DNA of 64,000 bases from Burkholderia cepacia (GCF_029962485.1 NZ_CP073638.1:3100001-3164000), one strand, 5' to 3'; counted from the first letter of the stretch, positions 1 to 8,729 are shown. The notes: a model not told the origin generated them from the letters alone. A program made the numbers and translations.

Positions 1-111
1 CTGCGGATGCTTGTCGGGCGCGCAGGCCTTCAGCGTGACGCCGGTGGCGATCGCGACGACGGCAAGGGTAGCCAGCACGATGCGCCGGCGGCGATGGGTC
101 TTCTGGGCCAT
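1..111 (-). CDS. Partial membrane or secreted protein, N-terminus only
   Basis: Only the first 37 codons are inside the window; the gene runs off the left edge. The peptide starts MAQKTHRRRRIV, continues with one hydrophobic stretch at about residues 11-28, and then reads KACAPDKHP. A very basic N-terminus followed by a single hydrophobic segment indicates a signal peptide or signal anchor. The cysteine after it does not sit in a convincing lipobox. The 268 bases upstream, up to the end of the methyltransferase gene, should hold its promoter. The family cannot be told from this fragment. Confidence 0.55.
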   Translation of the reverse strand, partial: MAQKTHRRRRIVLATLAVVAIATGVTLKACAPDKHPQ

Positions 112-379
112 GAGAACACTGCGAGGATGAAGCGGCGCCGGCGATGCGTGCGGCCGAGCGGGACGATCCGGTCGGCGTCGCATGCCGGGCGTAGTGCCCG
201 CGACAGCATCCGCGTTCGCATCGCGCGGGCGTGCCGAGTCGAATCAGGCGCCCATGGTAAGCGAGGATTTCGCGACAAATCGTGTGGAAATTGTGCTGAA
301 TTGTGCGAATGCCGCGCGCGAGCGGGGGCGGGCGGCGTCGTGATGGCGGTTCCGGAAGGCGTCGCGCGCGGGCTCGTCG

Positions 380-1108
380 TTACCGCTGCGCGGCGACGAT
401 CGCCATCATCGGACGATCGCGCTCCTCGTCGAGTGCGGGCATCGCGTCGACTTGCTCGGGCGTCGGCCCCCATTCGTCCAGGTGCGTGAGCGTGAAGCCG
501 TTGCCGATCAGCAGGTTCACGAGCGTGCCGAGGGTGCGATGCTGCTTGACGATGCCCGGCGCGAGCCAGTCGGTCACGCGCTCGCCTTCGTGCTGGTACC
601 CGTCGACCGGCCAGGATCGCTTGCCTTGCGCGTCGACGACGAAGCCGGGCCGGCGCGGTGCCGTATAAATCGGATGCTCGATCGAGAACACGAGTTGCCC
701 GCCCGGCACGAGCGCGCGATGGATCGTGCGCAGCAGCGTGTCGAGATGCGCGATGTAGTGGAACGCGAGCGAGCTGTAGGCGAGATCGAACGCGGCGTCC
801 GGCAACGCGAGCGTTTCGAGGTCGGCGCGACGGTATGTGATCGCCGGATGCGCGGCAGTCGATGCCGCGCGTTCGAGCATGCGCTCCGATACGTCGACGC
901 CGAGTACGCTGGCCGCGCCGTGATCGGCCGCCCAGCGGCTGAACCAGCCGTAGCCGCAACCAAGGTCGAGCACGCTGCGGCCGCGCAGGTCGGGCAGCAA
1001 CGCACGCAGCGCGGGCCACTCGGGCGCACCGTCGAGCCCGAGAACCGAGCGGTTCAGGCGGCTGTAGCCTTCGAAGAAGGCCGGGTCGTCGTAGATGTTC
1101 TGCGTCAT
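380..1108 (-). CDS. Class I SAM-dependent methyltransferase
   Basis: This 242-residue protein has the SAM-binding motif I VLDLGCGYG at residues 46-54 and an acidic ribose-binding strand ending LGVDVS about 20 residues later. Further on come motif-like segments (AFDLAYSSLAFHYI, VPGGQLVFSIEHP) typical of the UbiE/Methyltransf_11 group. The start chosen is the ATG of MTQNIYDDPAFFEGY, because the upstream in-frame residues are arginine-rich and unlike the family. Members transfer methyl groups to small molecules; the substrate here is unknown. The HD-domain gene lies 55 bases upstream on the same strand, so the two may be co-transcribed. Confidence 0.85.
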   Translation of the reverse strand: MTQNIYDDPAFFEGYSRLNRSVLGLDGAPEWPALRALLPDLRGRSVLDLGCGYGWFSRWAADHGAASVLGVDVSERMLERAASTAAHPAITYRRADLETLALPDAAFDLAYSSLAFHYIAHLDTLLRTIHRALVPGGQLVFSIEHPIYTAPRRPGFVVDAQGKRSWPVDGYQHEGERVTDWLAPGIVKQHRTLGTLVNLLIGNGFTLTHLDEWGPTPEQVDAMPALDEERDRPMMAIVAAQR

Positions 1109-1163
1109 GCGTCGGGCCTCGTGCGAGCGGGGCGCGCGGTGCCGCGCGCCCGACACCGCGAGC

Positions 1164-1745
1164 TTACGCGTGCTGCCGATTCGCGTCGATCCTGCGCTGC
1201 GTGTCGGCGTCGACGATGGCGCGGATCGCGCTGAACAGCGGCGCGGCGTCGGTATGGCGGCGGCCGTAGTCGAGATTGAACGAGTAGTCGAAATCGGGCG
1301 GATTGCTGCCCTGGTTGTGCTGCAGGATTGTTTCGAGTTTGTCGAGCGCCTTCGCCGCGCGCGCTTCCGGCGACGCCGCTGCTTCGTATTCGTCCCACAG
1401 CGCGACGATCTCGTCGCGCCGTGCGCGGTCGAGCGATGCGGTCAGCGTCAGCAGGTCGTCGCGTTCGTGCGCGCTCTTGTCGGGGTGCGCGGCCTGCTCG
1501 ATCGCGGGGATGTCGCCATGCAGCGCCTCGCCGAGATCGTGGACGACGCACAGCTTCAGCAGCTTCAGCGTGTCGACGCCGGGCAGCGCGTCGGCGAACA
1601 CGAGCGCCATCAGGCATAGCCGCCAGCTGTGCTCGGCCGTGCTTTCGGGGCGGCCGCCCGATGTGTGGCCGCTGCGCAGCACGTCCTTCAGGCGTTCGGC
1701 TTCGCGCAGGAAATCGAGCCGCGCGTGGATCGTATCGGGGTTCAT
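1164..1745 (-). CDS. HD-domain phosphohydrolase (YfbR-like)
   Basis: The 193-residue protein carries the metal-binding pattern of HD hydrolases: H39 in TAEHSWR, H69-D70 in CVVHDLGE, and an aspartate in LDKLETI near residue 135. Length and spacing fit the HD_3 family, which includes the 5'-deoxynucleotidase YfbR and acts on nucleoside monophosphates in the cytoplasm. The region RSGHTSGGRPESTAEHSW is typical of the family. It precedes the methyltransferase on the same strand. Nucleotidase activity is an inference from the family; the exact substrate cannot be read from sequence. Confidence 0.8.
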   Translation of the reverse strand: MNPDTIHARLDFLREAERLKDVLRSGHTSGGRPESTAEHSWRLCLMALVFADALPGVDTLKLLKLCVVHDLGEALHGDIPAIEQAAHPDKSAHERDDLLTLTASLDRARRDEIVALWDEYEAAASPEARAAKALDKLETILQHNQGSNPPDFDYSFNLDYGRRHTDAAPLFSAIRAIVDADTQRRIDANRQHA

Positions 1746-1826
1746 GGTCGGCGTCCTTGCGATGAGCCGACCAGCGTACGCCGGCCGCGCGCGGTTCGTC
1801 CACGCATGAAATATGCGCGGTGCGCG

Positions 1827-2384
1827 CTAAAGCGTCTCGACGAGCCGCGCGGCCGAACCGTCCGACAGCGTCATTCGGGTCCACCGGCATAGGCTGCCGC
1901 GGATCGGCACGACGCGCGACGCGTTCGCGCCCGTGTCGAACTCGACGCTCGGCGGCCCCGCGCGGTCATGCCAGCCGAGCGGGTCGAGCGCGGCTTCCAT
2001 GCGGACGATCTCCGGCGTCGCGAAGCGCCACAGCGACGTACCGAGCAGCATCGACAGCGGTTGCGAGAATTCGGCTGTGCGCGCCGGCGAACAGGCGAGC
2101 AGGCGGTGCGTGAGATCGCACACGAGATGCATGCGGCCCGCGCTGCCCGCGATCAGCCGCGCGAGCGCGTGATCGCCGGCGGAATCGAGGCGCGCGGCGA
2201 GCAACCGCTCGGCCGTCGCGCGTTCGTCGGGCGACATCTGCTGGCGGCCGGCTTCCCAGCGCGAGATCGTCGACTGCGCGACGCCGAACAGTTCGGCCGC
2301 ATGGCTTTGCTTGACGCGATGCAGCGCGCGCCAGCGCTTGAGCTGCGGGCCGAGCGGCGGCGTGTGTAGCGGTGACGCGGTCAT
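1827..2384 (-). CDS. XRE-family helix-turn-helix transcriptional regulator
   Basis: This 185-residue protein has an N-terminal Cro/CI-type helix-turn-helix at about residues 13-45 (KRWRALHRVKQSHAAELF, then VAQSTISRWEAG). The C-terminal 110 residues (DLTHRLLACSPARTAEF, LGTSLWRFATPEI) look like a PAS-like or small-ligand sensing domain rather than an oligomerisation tail, but no ligand can be named. It is transcribed in the same direction as the HD and methyltransferase genes, 81 bases upstream of them, and may control the group. Start codon and length look normal. Confidence 0.75.
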   Translation of the reverse strand: MTASPLHTPPLGPQLKRWRALHRVKQSHAAELFGVAQSTISRWEAGRQQMSPDERATAERLLAARLDSAGDHALARLIAGSAGRMHLVCDLTHRLLACSPARTAEFSQPLSMLLGTSLWRFATPEIVRMEAALDPLGWHDRAGPPSVEFDTGANASRVVPIRGSLCRWTRMTLSDGSAARLVETL

Positions 2385-2468
2385 GGCGGCGCTCCGGTTG
2401 CGGTCGTGGGTTGCGCGCGCGTGCCGTGGTCTGGCGTCACCGGCGCAACGGCGGCGACGCTTGCACCG

Positions 2469-3107
2469 TTACATGATCTTGAGGCCGCCGTTTGCCTCGA
2501 TCGCGATGGCCGCGAACGGCACGAGCACGATGCCGCCCAGCACGAGCACGCCATCGGCTGCCACCGTGATCGGCGTGGCGAGGATCCGCAGGCCCATGCC
2601 GACGACGGACGGCGATTCCTTGATGTACACCGAGTACCGCTGGTTGAACGGTTGCGCGGCGCCCTTGTCCTTCTCGGCGAAACCTTCCGTCGAATAGCGC
2701 TTGCCTTCGATGTCGCCTTCGAGCACGAGGCCGGCCGGCTCGGCGGTGAATCCGTCGGTGCTTGCGGCCTGGCGGGCGTCGTCCGGCGCGTCCTTCGGCA
2801 AGACGATCCGGTAGTGCCCGGTGATGCTGCCGCCGCGCGCATGGAAGTCGGCAAACGTCGTATGCAGCGATTTCCGGTAGCCGGACAACAGTACCGGCCG
2901 CAATTGCGCCGGCAGATCGAAGATGTAGTGGTAGTCGGTGCCGAGAACGACCAGCTTCTTGCCGTCCTGGGTGATCATGAAGCTTGTGACGTATTCGCGG
3001 TATGCGTCGTCCTTGTACAGCTTCGGCGTGAAGCAGCCCGACAGCGCGAGGCTGCTCGCGGCCATGCCTGCGACCAGCAGGCGCCGGCGCGTGATGAATG
3101 TGCTCAT
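2469..3107 (-). CDS. Uncharacterised lipoprotein
   Basis: The 212-residue product has a twin-arginine-like start (TRRRLLVAG), a hydrophobic segment and a lipobox LSGC with Cys25, so it is probably a lipid-anchored envelope protein. The middle (residues about 40-150) is rich in short beta-like segments, and residues about 175-205 form a second hydrophobic stretch (ATPITVAADGVLVLGGIVL) that could be a transmembrane helix. I do not recognise a characterised family. It is transcribed divergently from the HdeD-like gene, and the 340-base gap between them holds a perfect 20-bp palindrome that might be an operator for both. Confidence 0.75.
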   Translation of the reverse strand: MSTFITRRRLLVAGMAASSLALSGCFTPKLYKDDAYREYVTSFMITQDGKKLVVLGTDYHYIFDLPAQLRPVLLSGYRKSLHTTFADFHARGGSITGHYRIVLPKDAPDDARQAASTDGFTAEPAGLVLEGDIEGKRYSTEGFAEKDKGAAQPFNQRYSVYIKESPSVVGMGLRILATPITVAADGVLVLGGIVLVPFAAIAIEANGGLKIM

Positions 3108-3447
3108 TTCTTGTTGTCCCGTCTGTGCGGTTCGGTTTAGTGGCTTTCGCCCTCGGAAGCTGGATTCTCGCGTATCCGCGGCAGGTTGTCGAACGGGAAA
3201 TCTGCCATGGCAGCGGCCGGCCGGACTGACCCGCGCCCGGACGAAAACGTTTTCGTCCCGCTTTCAACCGGCTCCGCCATATCTTATTATTCGGCCAGAG
3301 CGGCGCGTGCCGGCCGCCATCGGTCATGTCGAGGCATGACGCGCCGGCAACGATGACCGCCTTCCGGCCGCCGCGTCGCACGACGCCTGGCCGACATGAC
3401 CGGGAACGCAAGGCCGTGCGTATCCCGAAAAACGACACGAGGGTGCG
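3108..3447. other. Divergent intergenic region, no gene
   Basis: This 340-base gap separates the lipoprotein gene on the minus strand from the HdeD-like gene on the plus strand. I see no coding sequence with native codon use. It holds the perfect palindrome at 3239-3258, followed by an AT-rich stretch (ATATCTTATTATTCG) around 3281-3295 that is a plausible promoter region. Confidence 0.7.
3239..3258. promoter_or_regulatory. Perfect 20-bp palindrome, LacI/GalR-type operator candidate
   Basis: The sequence GGACGAAAACGTTTTCGTCC is identical to its own reverse complement. Its core GAAAACGTTTTC follows the pattern of LacI/GalR-family operators, which are palindromes centred on a CG step flanked by A and T tracts. 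It lies between divergent genes, 131 bases from the lipoprotein start and 189 bases from the HdeD-like start. The palindrome is seen directly; the operator role is inferred, and no LacI-family gene is present in this window. Confidence 0.5.
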
Positions 3448-4845
3448 ATGGTACGACTGGTGTTGCTGTTGCTGGGCATCGAATACTTGCGAACCCGCTG
3501 GCGCGGCCTGACCGTGCTCGGCTGGGTGTGGGTGGCAGCAGGCGTCGGCATTTTCGTCGACGCGCTCGACGGCGCGCTGCATTTCCCGATCGAGCTGTTC
3601 GCGTGGCTGTTCCTGATCGAGGGGCTCGCGACGCTCGCGGTGGCCGGCAGCGGCGTCGGCGGGCAGCGCATCCTGCGCTACGTGAAGGGCATCGTGGTCG
3701 TGGTGGCCGCGGGGCTCGTGTTCGCCGGCCATCACCACGGCCATTTCCTGCTGTCGATGATCTTCGGCACGCTGTTCCTCGTCGACGGGCTGCTGCAGTG
3801 CACGTCCGCATGGATGGTGCGCTACCGCCGCTGGAACGTCGCGTTCGCGTGGGGTGTCATCGAGATCCTGCTGGCGGTCTTTTTCTTCCAGCCGTACCCG
3901 ACGCATTACGTCGGCACCGTGCCGTACTGCCTCGGCCTGCTGCTGATGTTCGGCGGGATGCACATGCTGAGCCTCGCCGCGCGCGTGCGGCGGCTGACGC
4001 GCAATCCCGCGTTTGCGACCTCGCCCGCGCTCGTGCCCGATCTCGACGATGCACGTGACCGGCCGCGGTTCGCGCAATCCGAATGGGACGGCCCGCCGGC
4101 CGACAGCGAGCCTGCGCTCACCGTGCATGTGTGGACGCCGACCGGCACGTCGAAGGCGGAAGCACAGCGCTATCCGGTGATCGACCGCTATATCGCGGCG
4201 GTGGACGTCAACGGCGTGATCTCGACCGGGCATGCGGCGCTGGAGTCGCCCGAAGGTATCTATATCAGCCTGTACCCGGGCGTCGAAATCGATCGTTCTC
4301 CGGATGAATTCACGCGCATCCTGCGTGCGACGCGCGAGAACGACGTGCCGGGCCTGTTCCAGCCCGACTACGCGACCGAGTCGAACGCGTGGTGCCCGTC
4401 GACCGTGCGCGTGCGCATCCGCAACTACGATCCGGCGAAGCTCGGCGCATTCTGGTCGTCGTACCGGCAGGACGTCACGTACAACCTCACGCACCGCAAC
4501 TGCTCGAGCACCGTGTCGAATGCGCTCGAAGCCGCGCTCGACGGCGCGGTGTGGCGGCTGAAGGGCACGCGGGCCGGGTGGGGCGCGTTCGTGCGGCTGC
4601 TGCTGACGCCCGAGCTGTGGGTGGCCGCGCAGATCCGCAAGCGCGCGGTGACGATGGCGTGGACGCCCGGCCTCACGCTCGACTATGCACGCGCGCTCAG
4701 CATGCTCGCCGATCCGCGGCCGTTCGCGTGGTGGAAGGTCGCGCGCTCGGCGGTGAAGGCGATCATGGCGTCGCGCCGCGCGTGGCGCGAGCAGGACAGC
4801 GCGGCGCTGTCGCCCGGCGGATCGGAGGCGGCGTCGATGAAGTGA
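3448..4845 (+). CDS. HdeD-like membrane protein fused to a putative permuted papain-fold domain
   Basis: The 465-residue protein has two parts. Residues about 1-185 hold six or so hydrophobic helices arranged like HdeD/DUF308 acid-resistance membrane proteins (VRLVLLLLGIEYLRTRW, FAWLFLIEGLATLAVAG, FLLSMIFGTLFLVDGLL). After a soluble linker, residues about 225-400 contain STGHAALES and, about 100 residues later, THRNCSSTVSNALE. A histidine followed by a downstream Asn-Cys is the order seen in permuted papain-like folds such as LRAT and PPPDE proteins, so this part may be a cysteine hydrolase. The HdeD-like assignment is firm; the enzyme assignment is inferred. It starts at the ATG of MVRLVLLLLG. 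Confidence 0.7.
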   Translation: MVRLVLLLLGIEYLRTRWRGLTVLGWVWVAAGVGIFVDALDGALHFPIELFAWLFLIEGLATLAVAGSGVGGQRILRYVKGIVVVVAAGLVFAGHHHGHFLLSMIFGTLFLVDGLLQCTSAWMVRYRRWNVAFAWGVIEILLAVFFFQPYPTHYVGTVPYCLGLLLMFGGMHMLSLAARVRRLTRNPAFATSPALVPDLDDARDRPRFAQSEWDGPPADSEPALTVHVWTPTGTSKAEAQRYPVIDRYIAAVDVNGVISTGHAALESPEGIYISLYPGVEIDRSPDEFTRILRATRENDVPGLFQPDYATESNAWCPSTVRVRIRNYDPAKLGAFWSSYRQDVTYNLTHRNCSSTVSNALEAALDGAVWRLKGTRAGWGAFVRLLLTPELWVAAQIRKRAVTMAWTPGLTLDYARALSMLADPRPFAWWKVARSAVKAIMASRRAWREQDSAALSPGGSEAASMK

Positions 4846-4938
4846 TCGCGTGGCGCCGGACGAGGGCCCGGCGTTACAGGGGGCGCCACCGTGCGGCCCG
4901 GCGAGTGTGCCCGCCATAACAACCCACAGACGACGACA

Positions 4939-5517
4939 ATGAACGAGACGAGAGCTTTCCGTATCCTGATTCCCGCTGCGCTCGTGCTGGCCAGCACCGG
5001 CCTCGCGCAGGCGAGCACGGACGAAGTGCCGCGCATGAGCAACGACGTTTACCGGACGTCGGTATCGTTCTGCTCGAACGTCGCGGCCGCCGAGAAGATC
5101 GAGTGCCAGGGCGACATGATCGCCGCGGGCAGCCGGATCGTCGCGGCGATCGGCGGCCTGCCGCCGGCGTCCGCCACGGCGATCGACGAAGGCGCGCGCA
5201 ACAAGCTGCCGCCGGAGGAGCGCAAGGGGCTCGCGCCCGTCGAGCCGGGCGCGATCGACAAGGACGACGACGTGGCCGGACTCGCCGGCATGGTGCGCCT
5301 CTGCGACGTGCACGAATCCGAGCCGGCGTCGCGCGCGCGGCATCACGCGGCGCTGCAGCAGAAGGCGCCCGATGCCGCACCGCGCGTAGAAGCGTTGCTG
5401 GCCGATGCGTCGACGGCCGCGCGCCAGCGCGTCAGTATCGGCGTGTGGCAGATTCTCGCGCTCGAAGGCCCCGAAGCGTCTGCCCGCGCATGCACGCAGC
5501 TCGGCACCGGGTCGTGA
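4939..5517 (+). CDS. Uncharacterised exported protein with four cysteines
   Basis: The start is the ATG at MNETRAFRILIP, which gives a clean signal peptide (cleavage after TGLAQA, about residue 25) and a mature part of about 167 residues. The mature protein has four cysteines (FCSNV, IECQG, RLCDV, RACTQ), which suggests two disulfides in the periplasm. I cannot assign a family. Its size and cysteine pattern recall small periplasmic immunity-type proteins, but this is only a resemblance. It follows the HdeD-like gene by 93 bases on the same strand and could share its transcript. Confidence 0.65.
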   Translation: MNETRAFRILIPAALVLASTGLAQASTDEVPRMSNDVYRTSVSFCSNVAAAEKIECQGDMIAAGSRIVAAIGGLPPASATAIDEGARNKLPPEERKGLAPVEPGAIDKDDDVAGLAGMVRLCDVHESEPASRARHHAALQQKAPDAAPRVEALLADASTAARQRVSIGVWQILALEGPEASARACTQLGTGS

Positions 5518-5782
5518 GTGCCCGCTCGCCGCGGATGCGTGTCGCGCATCCGTTGACGTGCGGGCATCGATAGAGCGGTGCCCGGCGCGCGGCGGGACGG
5601 TCAGCCGCTCGCCATCGTGGCCGGCCTGACCCGTATCGGCTTGCCGAGTGTCCGGGCGACCCGCAAATTCTTTCGTCCACCTTCATATTCGTGCCACGTT
5701 GCGACAGCAACAATCGCGGGCAGACATTCGACAACCGTGCGGCGCATCCCGCGACCGCATGCCTTTTCCGAGGAAACACGCC

Positions 5783-6514
5783 ATGCTCAAGACGCTCGCC
5801 CGCGCCGCTGCCGCACTCGCCGTCGCTTCCGTGTCGCTGCACGCCGCCGCGCAGACCAGCTACGACTACCTGTTGCTCGCCGCATCGTGGGAGCCCGGCT
5901 TCTGCGCGTCGCACGACACGCCGGAATGCACGAACCTCGCCGGCTCGTATGCGGCGACGAGCCTGTCGCTGCATGGCCTGTGGCCGAACCGCTATGACGG
6001 CAACCAGCCGTTCTACTGCGGCGTGCCGCAGAACGACATCGACCTCGACAACGCGCACCAGTGGTGCAGCATGGACGCCTACCCGATCAGCAGCGCGACC
6101 CGCAATACGCTGTCGACGTACATGCCGGGCGTCGCGTCGTGCCTCGACAAGCACGAATGGTTCAAGCACGGCACCTGCTCGAATTCGGCGACGCCCGATG
6201 CTTACTGGAACCAGGCGTCGGGCATGATCAGCCGACTCGGCAATACGTCGTTCAACGCATTCCTGCAGGCGAACGCGGGCAAGACGGTTACGCGTAACCA
6301 GTTGCTGTCTGCATTCGAAGGCGCATTCGGCAGCAATACGCGCAGCGCGGTGTCGCTGAAGTGCACGAAGACGAACGGCGTGAGCTATTTCACCGAAGCC
6401 TGGATCGCGGTGAAGACGAACGCGGCCACGCAGTTCCCGAGCACGGCGTCGCTCGTGACGGACGGCAACACGCAGGGCACGTGCCCGACGTCGGGCGTGT
6501 ACATCGCGAAGTAA
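5783..6514 (+). CDS. Ribonuclease T2 family protein (RNase I-like)
   Basis: The 243-residue precursor has a signal peptide ending LHAAAQ (about residue 24) and both conserved active-site segments of the T2 family. CAS I is SLHGLWPN with His64, and CAS II is HEWFKHGTC with Glu125, Lys128 and His129. Cysteines at residues 41, 49, 79, 95, 120 and 132 fit the disulfides of the family. It should be a periplasmic endoribonuclease that cleaves single-stranded RNA through a 2',3'-cyclic phosphate. The ATG of MLKTLARAAA was chosen because it starts the signal peptide directly. It appears to be a single-gene unit. Confidence 0.92.
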   Translation: MLKTLARAAAALAVASVSLHAAAQTSYDYLLLAASWEPGFCASHDTPECTNLAGSYAATSLSLHGLWPNRYDGNQPFYCGVPQNDIDLDNAHQWCSMDAYPISSATRNTLSTYMPGVASCLDKHEWFKHGTCSNSATPDAYWNQASGMISRLGNTSFNAFLQANAGKTVTRNQLLSAFEGAFGSNTRSAVSLKCTKTNGVSYFTEAWIAVKTNAATQFPSTASLVTDGNTQGTCPTSGVYIAK

Positions 6515-6633
6515 CGGGGAGGGGGGCGGCGCGTGCGTCATCGCGCACGCCGTCGCCCGTTGCACCTTCGAGCAGCCGGGCCGGTTTCGGTGCGTCGCGC
6601 AGCGGCTCGGCTCGTGTGCGCGTACGCGTGCGC

Positions 6634-7269
6634 TTACGCGAGCAGCCGCAACGCGTCCTCGAGCGACAGCACCGTCGTGCGCGATTCGAAGGCGGTGGAG
6701 AACAGGTGCTCGTGAACCACCGGGTCCGGGTCGTAGCAGCAGTCCTTGACCGTATACAGGCGGAAGTCCGCGTCGCTCGCGTGGGCGATCGACGACAGCA
6801 TCACGCCCGTCGACGCGATGCCGATCATGATCAGCGAATCGACGCCTTGCTCAACCAGCCGCGCTTGCAGATCGGTACCGAAGAATACGCTGGCGCGGTG
6901 CGCGACGATCAGCGGCTCGTCGGCCTGCCGGCCGAGCTCCGGCGACGTGCCGTCGTTGATGAAGAGGCCGAGCTGTTTGATCCCCTGGCCGTTCTTGTTG
7001 CGCGGGCTGACTTCCGGATAGCCGGGGCTGAACCGGAGGTTCACGAACCAGACGCCGATGCCGCTTGCCCGCGCCGCATCGCAGAGTCGGCGCGTATTGG
7101 CGAGCAGCCCGGGCGCGACCGACGGAAAGAGGCCGAGGATGTCGGTCTGGTAGTGCATGACGAGCAGCGCCGTGCTTGACGGCACGATGGCGGGAATCGG
7201 CGCGGATGGGTTGTCGCCGGGGTTCGTGCGGGGTGTCGATGCGATATCCGGTGCGTTTTGCCGAGTCAT
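6634..7269 (-). CDS. Isochorismatase-fold protein lacking the catalytic residues
   Basis: The 211-residue protein follows the cysteine-hydrolase (isochorismatase) fold: strand 1 ALLVMHYQTDIL, then SVFFGTDLQARLVEQGV and LIMIGIASTGVMLSS. In active members the Asp-Lys-Cys triad sits at D in LLVxDMQ, K ahead of the SAFxxT segment, and C in TxxCV. Here these positions read H (MHYQ), Ala or His (VAHRAS) and Val (STGVML), so all three appear replaced. It is either a pseudoenzyme or a member with another mechanism. The N-terminal 30 residues are proline-rich and outside the fold. It is transcribed away from the VOC gene. Confidence 0.75.
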   Translation of the reverse strand: MTRQNAPDIASTPRTNPGDNPSAPIPAIVPSSTALLVMHYQTDILGLFPSVAPGLLANTRRLCDAARASGIGVWFVNLRFSPGYPEVSPRNKNGQGIKQLGLFINDGTSPELGRQADEPLIVAHRASVFFGTDLQARLVEQGVDSLIMIGIASTGVMLSSIAHASDADFRLYTVKDCCYDPDPVVHEHLFSTAFESRTTVLSLEDALRLLA

Positions 7270-7591
7270 GAGCGAGAGTCTCCGATAGCCCGCGGGGAAT
7301 TTCAGCGTTCCCGATTTGTACCGGAAAATCGGGGCGGCTGCCGATGCGATTTTCGTAGGGGCATTTTGCTGCGTCGCGCGGCGGTTTTCGTCATGGCGAC
7401 GCCAGGTTTGCGCACGGCCGCAATATACTGGCGAGCGCGTGATCGACCAACGGTCGGTCGCGGTAGCGCGACGCCGATGTTGATGGTCGGCTGCAACCGT
7501 TCGCCGCTGCCGGTTGGCCGGTTTCGCGTGGATCGTGTCTGAAGCGGCGATGCCATTTCATGTCACGTTGCGCCAACACGAGCGACACGTC
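7270..7591. other. Divergent intergenic region, no gene
   Basis: This 322-base gap lies between the isochorismatase-fold gene (minus) and the VOC gene (plus). No reading frame in it shows native codon bias. It includes a small inverted repeat CGACC-AAC-GGTCG at 7444-7456 that could be a regulator site, but five-base arms are weak evidence. Confidence 0.6.
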
Positions 7592-7978
7592 ATGCCAGTT
7601 ACCGGATTCAATCACTACAATCTGCGGGCGGATCGATCGACACGCGATGTGCTCCGCGATTTCCATGTCGACATCATCGGTTTGCAGGAAGGGTTTCGCC
7701 CGCCGTTCAAGCGCTTCGGGTATGGGTTGTATGCGGGTAAGCAGGACGTGCTGCATCTGACTGAAGCGCGGCCGGACGAGTCGCGTCCGCCGAACGTTGC
7801 CAATACGTTCGATCACGTCGCGTTTTCCTGCGCGGATGCCAGCGAAATGGCGCGTCACCTGACCGACGCCAACGTGGCATTCACACGCGAGTACGTTCCG
7901 CTCACGGGCCGGGTTCGGATTTTCTTCAACGATCCGTGCGGCAACGGCGTCGAGTTGAACTTCGCGCAAGCTGAATGA
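7592..7978 (+). CDS. VOC (glyoxalase/bleomycin resistance) family protein
   Basis: The 128-residue protein starts MPVTGFNHYNLRAD, a typical opening for a single vicinal-oxygen-chelate domain. It has the second-half elements NTFDHVAFSCADASEM and RIFFNDPCGNGVELNF, where His and Glu are the usual metal ligands. The ATG at 7592 was preferred over an in-frame one 14 codons upstream because the VOC fold begins immediately after it. VOC proteins include dioxygenases, glyoxalase-like enzymes and drug-binding proteins, so the reaction cannot be named. Codon bias is a little weaker than in the surrounding chromosome. Confidence 0.8.
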   Translation: MPVTGFNHYNLRADRSTRDVLRDFHVDIIGLQEGFRPPFKRFGYGLYAGKQDVLHLTEARPDESRPPNVANTFDHVAFSCADASEMARHLTDANVAFTREYVPLTGRVRIFFNDPCGNGVELNFAQAE

Positions 7979-8219
7979 GCGCGCAGGGCGTTTGCGTTCA
8001 AGCGACGCATGCCTCATTGGGTTTGCGTCGGGGCTGATCGTTTCGGAAGACCGAGCGCTTCGCCATGTTCGGCGGCCGCTCGAATTCAGAGTCGACGCGG
8101 ATGGTTGGACGGCGGCATCGAAATCAATGACATCCGGCGGTCGGGCCGTGCTGCCTCGACAACGCCGGACACAATAGCCAGGCGCCACTTTGGCGCTCGA
8201 CCTGGAGGAAGGGGAATTC

Positions 8220-8729
8220 ATGGGAGTGGTACATATCGTATTTGGGCCGCAAGGTGCCGGCAAGTCGACTTACGCGCGTACGCTCGCAGCCTCGTCCGGC
8301 GCGACGCGTTTCTCGATCGATGAATGGATGGCACAGCTGTACGGGCCGGATCTTCCGGAGCCGCTTCAATTGAGCTGGCTCATGGAGCGAGTGCAGCGCT
8401 GCGAGAGTCAAATCTGGCGCACTGCCGAGCAGATCGCGAAAAATGGCGGGAACGTCATTCTCGATCTCGGTTTCATGAAGGCGCGAAATCGTTCGGCGTT
8501 TGTCGATCGAGCCAGGGACGCTGGTATTTCGAGTGAATTGCACTTTGTCACCGCACCGCATGACATCCGCCGCGGTCGTGTTTTGGCGAGAAATTCAGAA
8601 AAGGGCGAGACGTTTTCGTTCGAGGTTTCGCCTGCCATGTTCGACTTCATGGAAAAGGAATTCGAAGAGCCGACGTCGCTCGAACTTGCATCGGCAATCG
8701 TGTTCAATTCTCATATCGCGGCTGCGTGA
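8220..8729 (+). CDS. P-loop kinase-like ATP-binding protein (AAA_33 type)
   Basis: The 169-residue protein has a Walker A motif GPQGAGKST at residues 9-17 and later segments GGNVILDLGFMKARNR and ELHFVTAPHDIRRGRVLARN. These fit the small P-loop kinases of the AAA_33/zeta-toxin-like group, in which the arginines of the last segment act as a lid. The ATG at 8220 has a strong ribosome site (GGAGGAAGGGG) just ahead of it, which decides against the in-frame ATG ten codons upstream. The substrate is unknown; phosphorylation of a small molecule or nucleotide is inferred. No antitoxin-like partner is adjacent. Confidence 0.75.
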   Translation: MGVVHIVFGPQGAGKSTYARTLAASSGATRFSIDEWMAQLYGPDLPEPLQLSWLMERVQRCESQIWRTAEQIAKNGGNVILDLGFMKARNRSAFVDRARDAGISSELHFVTAPHDIRRGRVLARNSEKGETFSFEVSPAMFDFMEKEFEEPTSLELASAIVFNSHIAAA

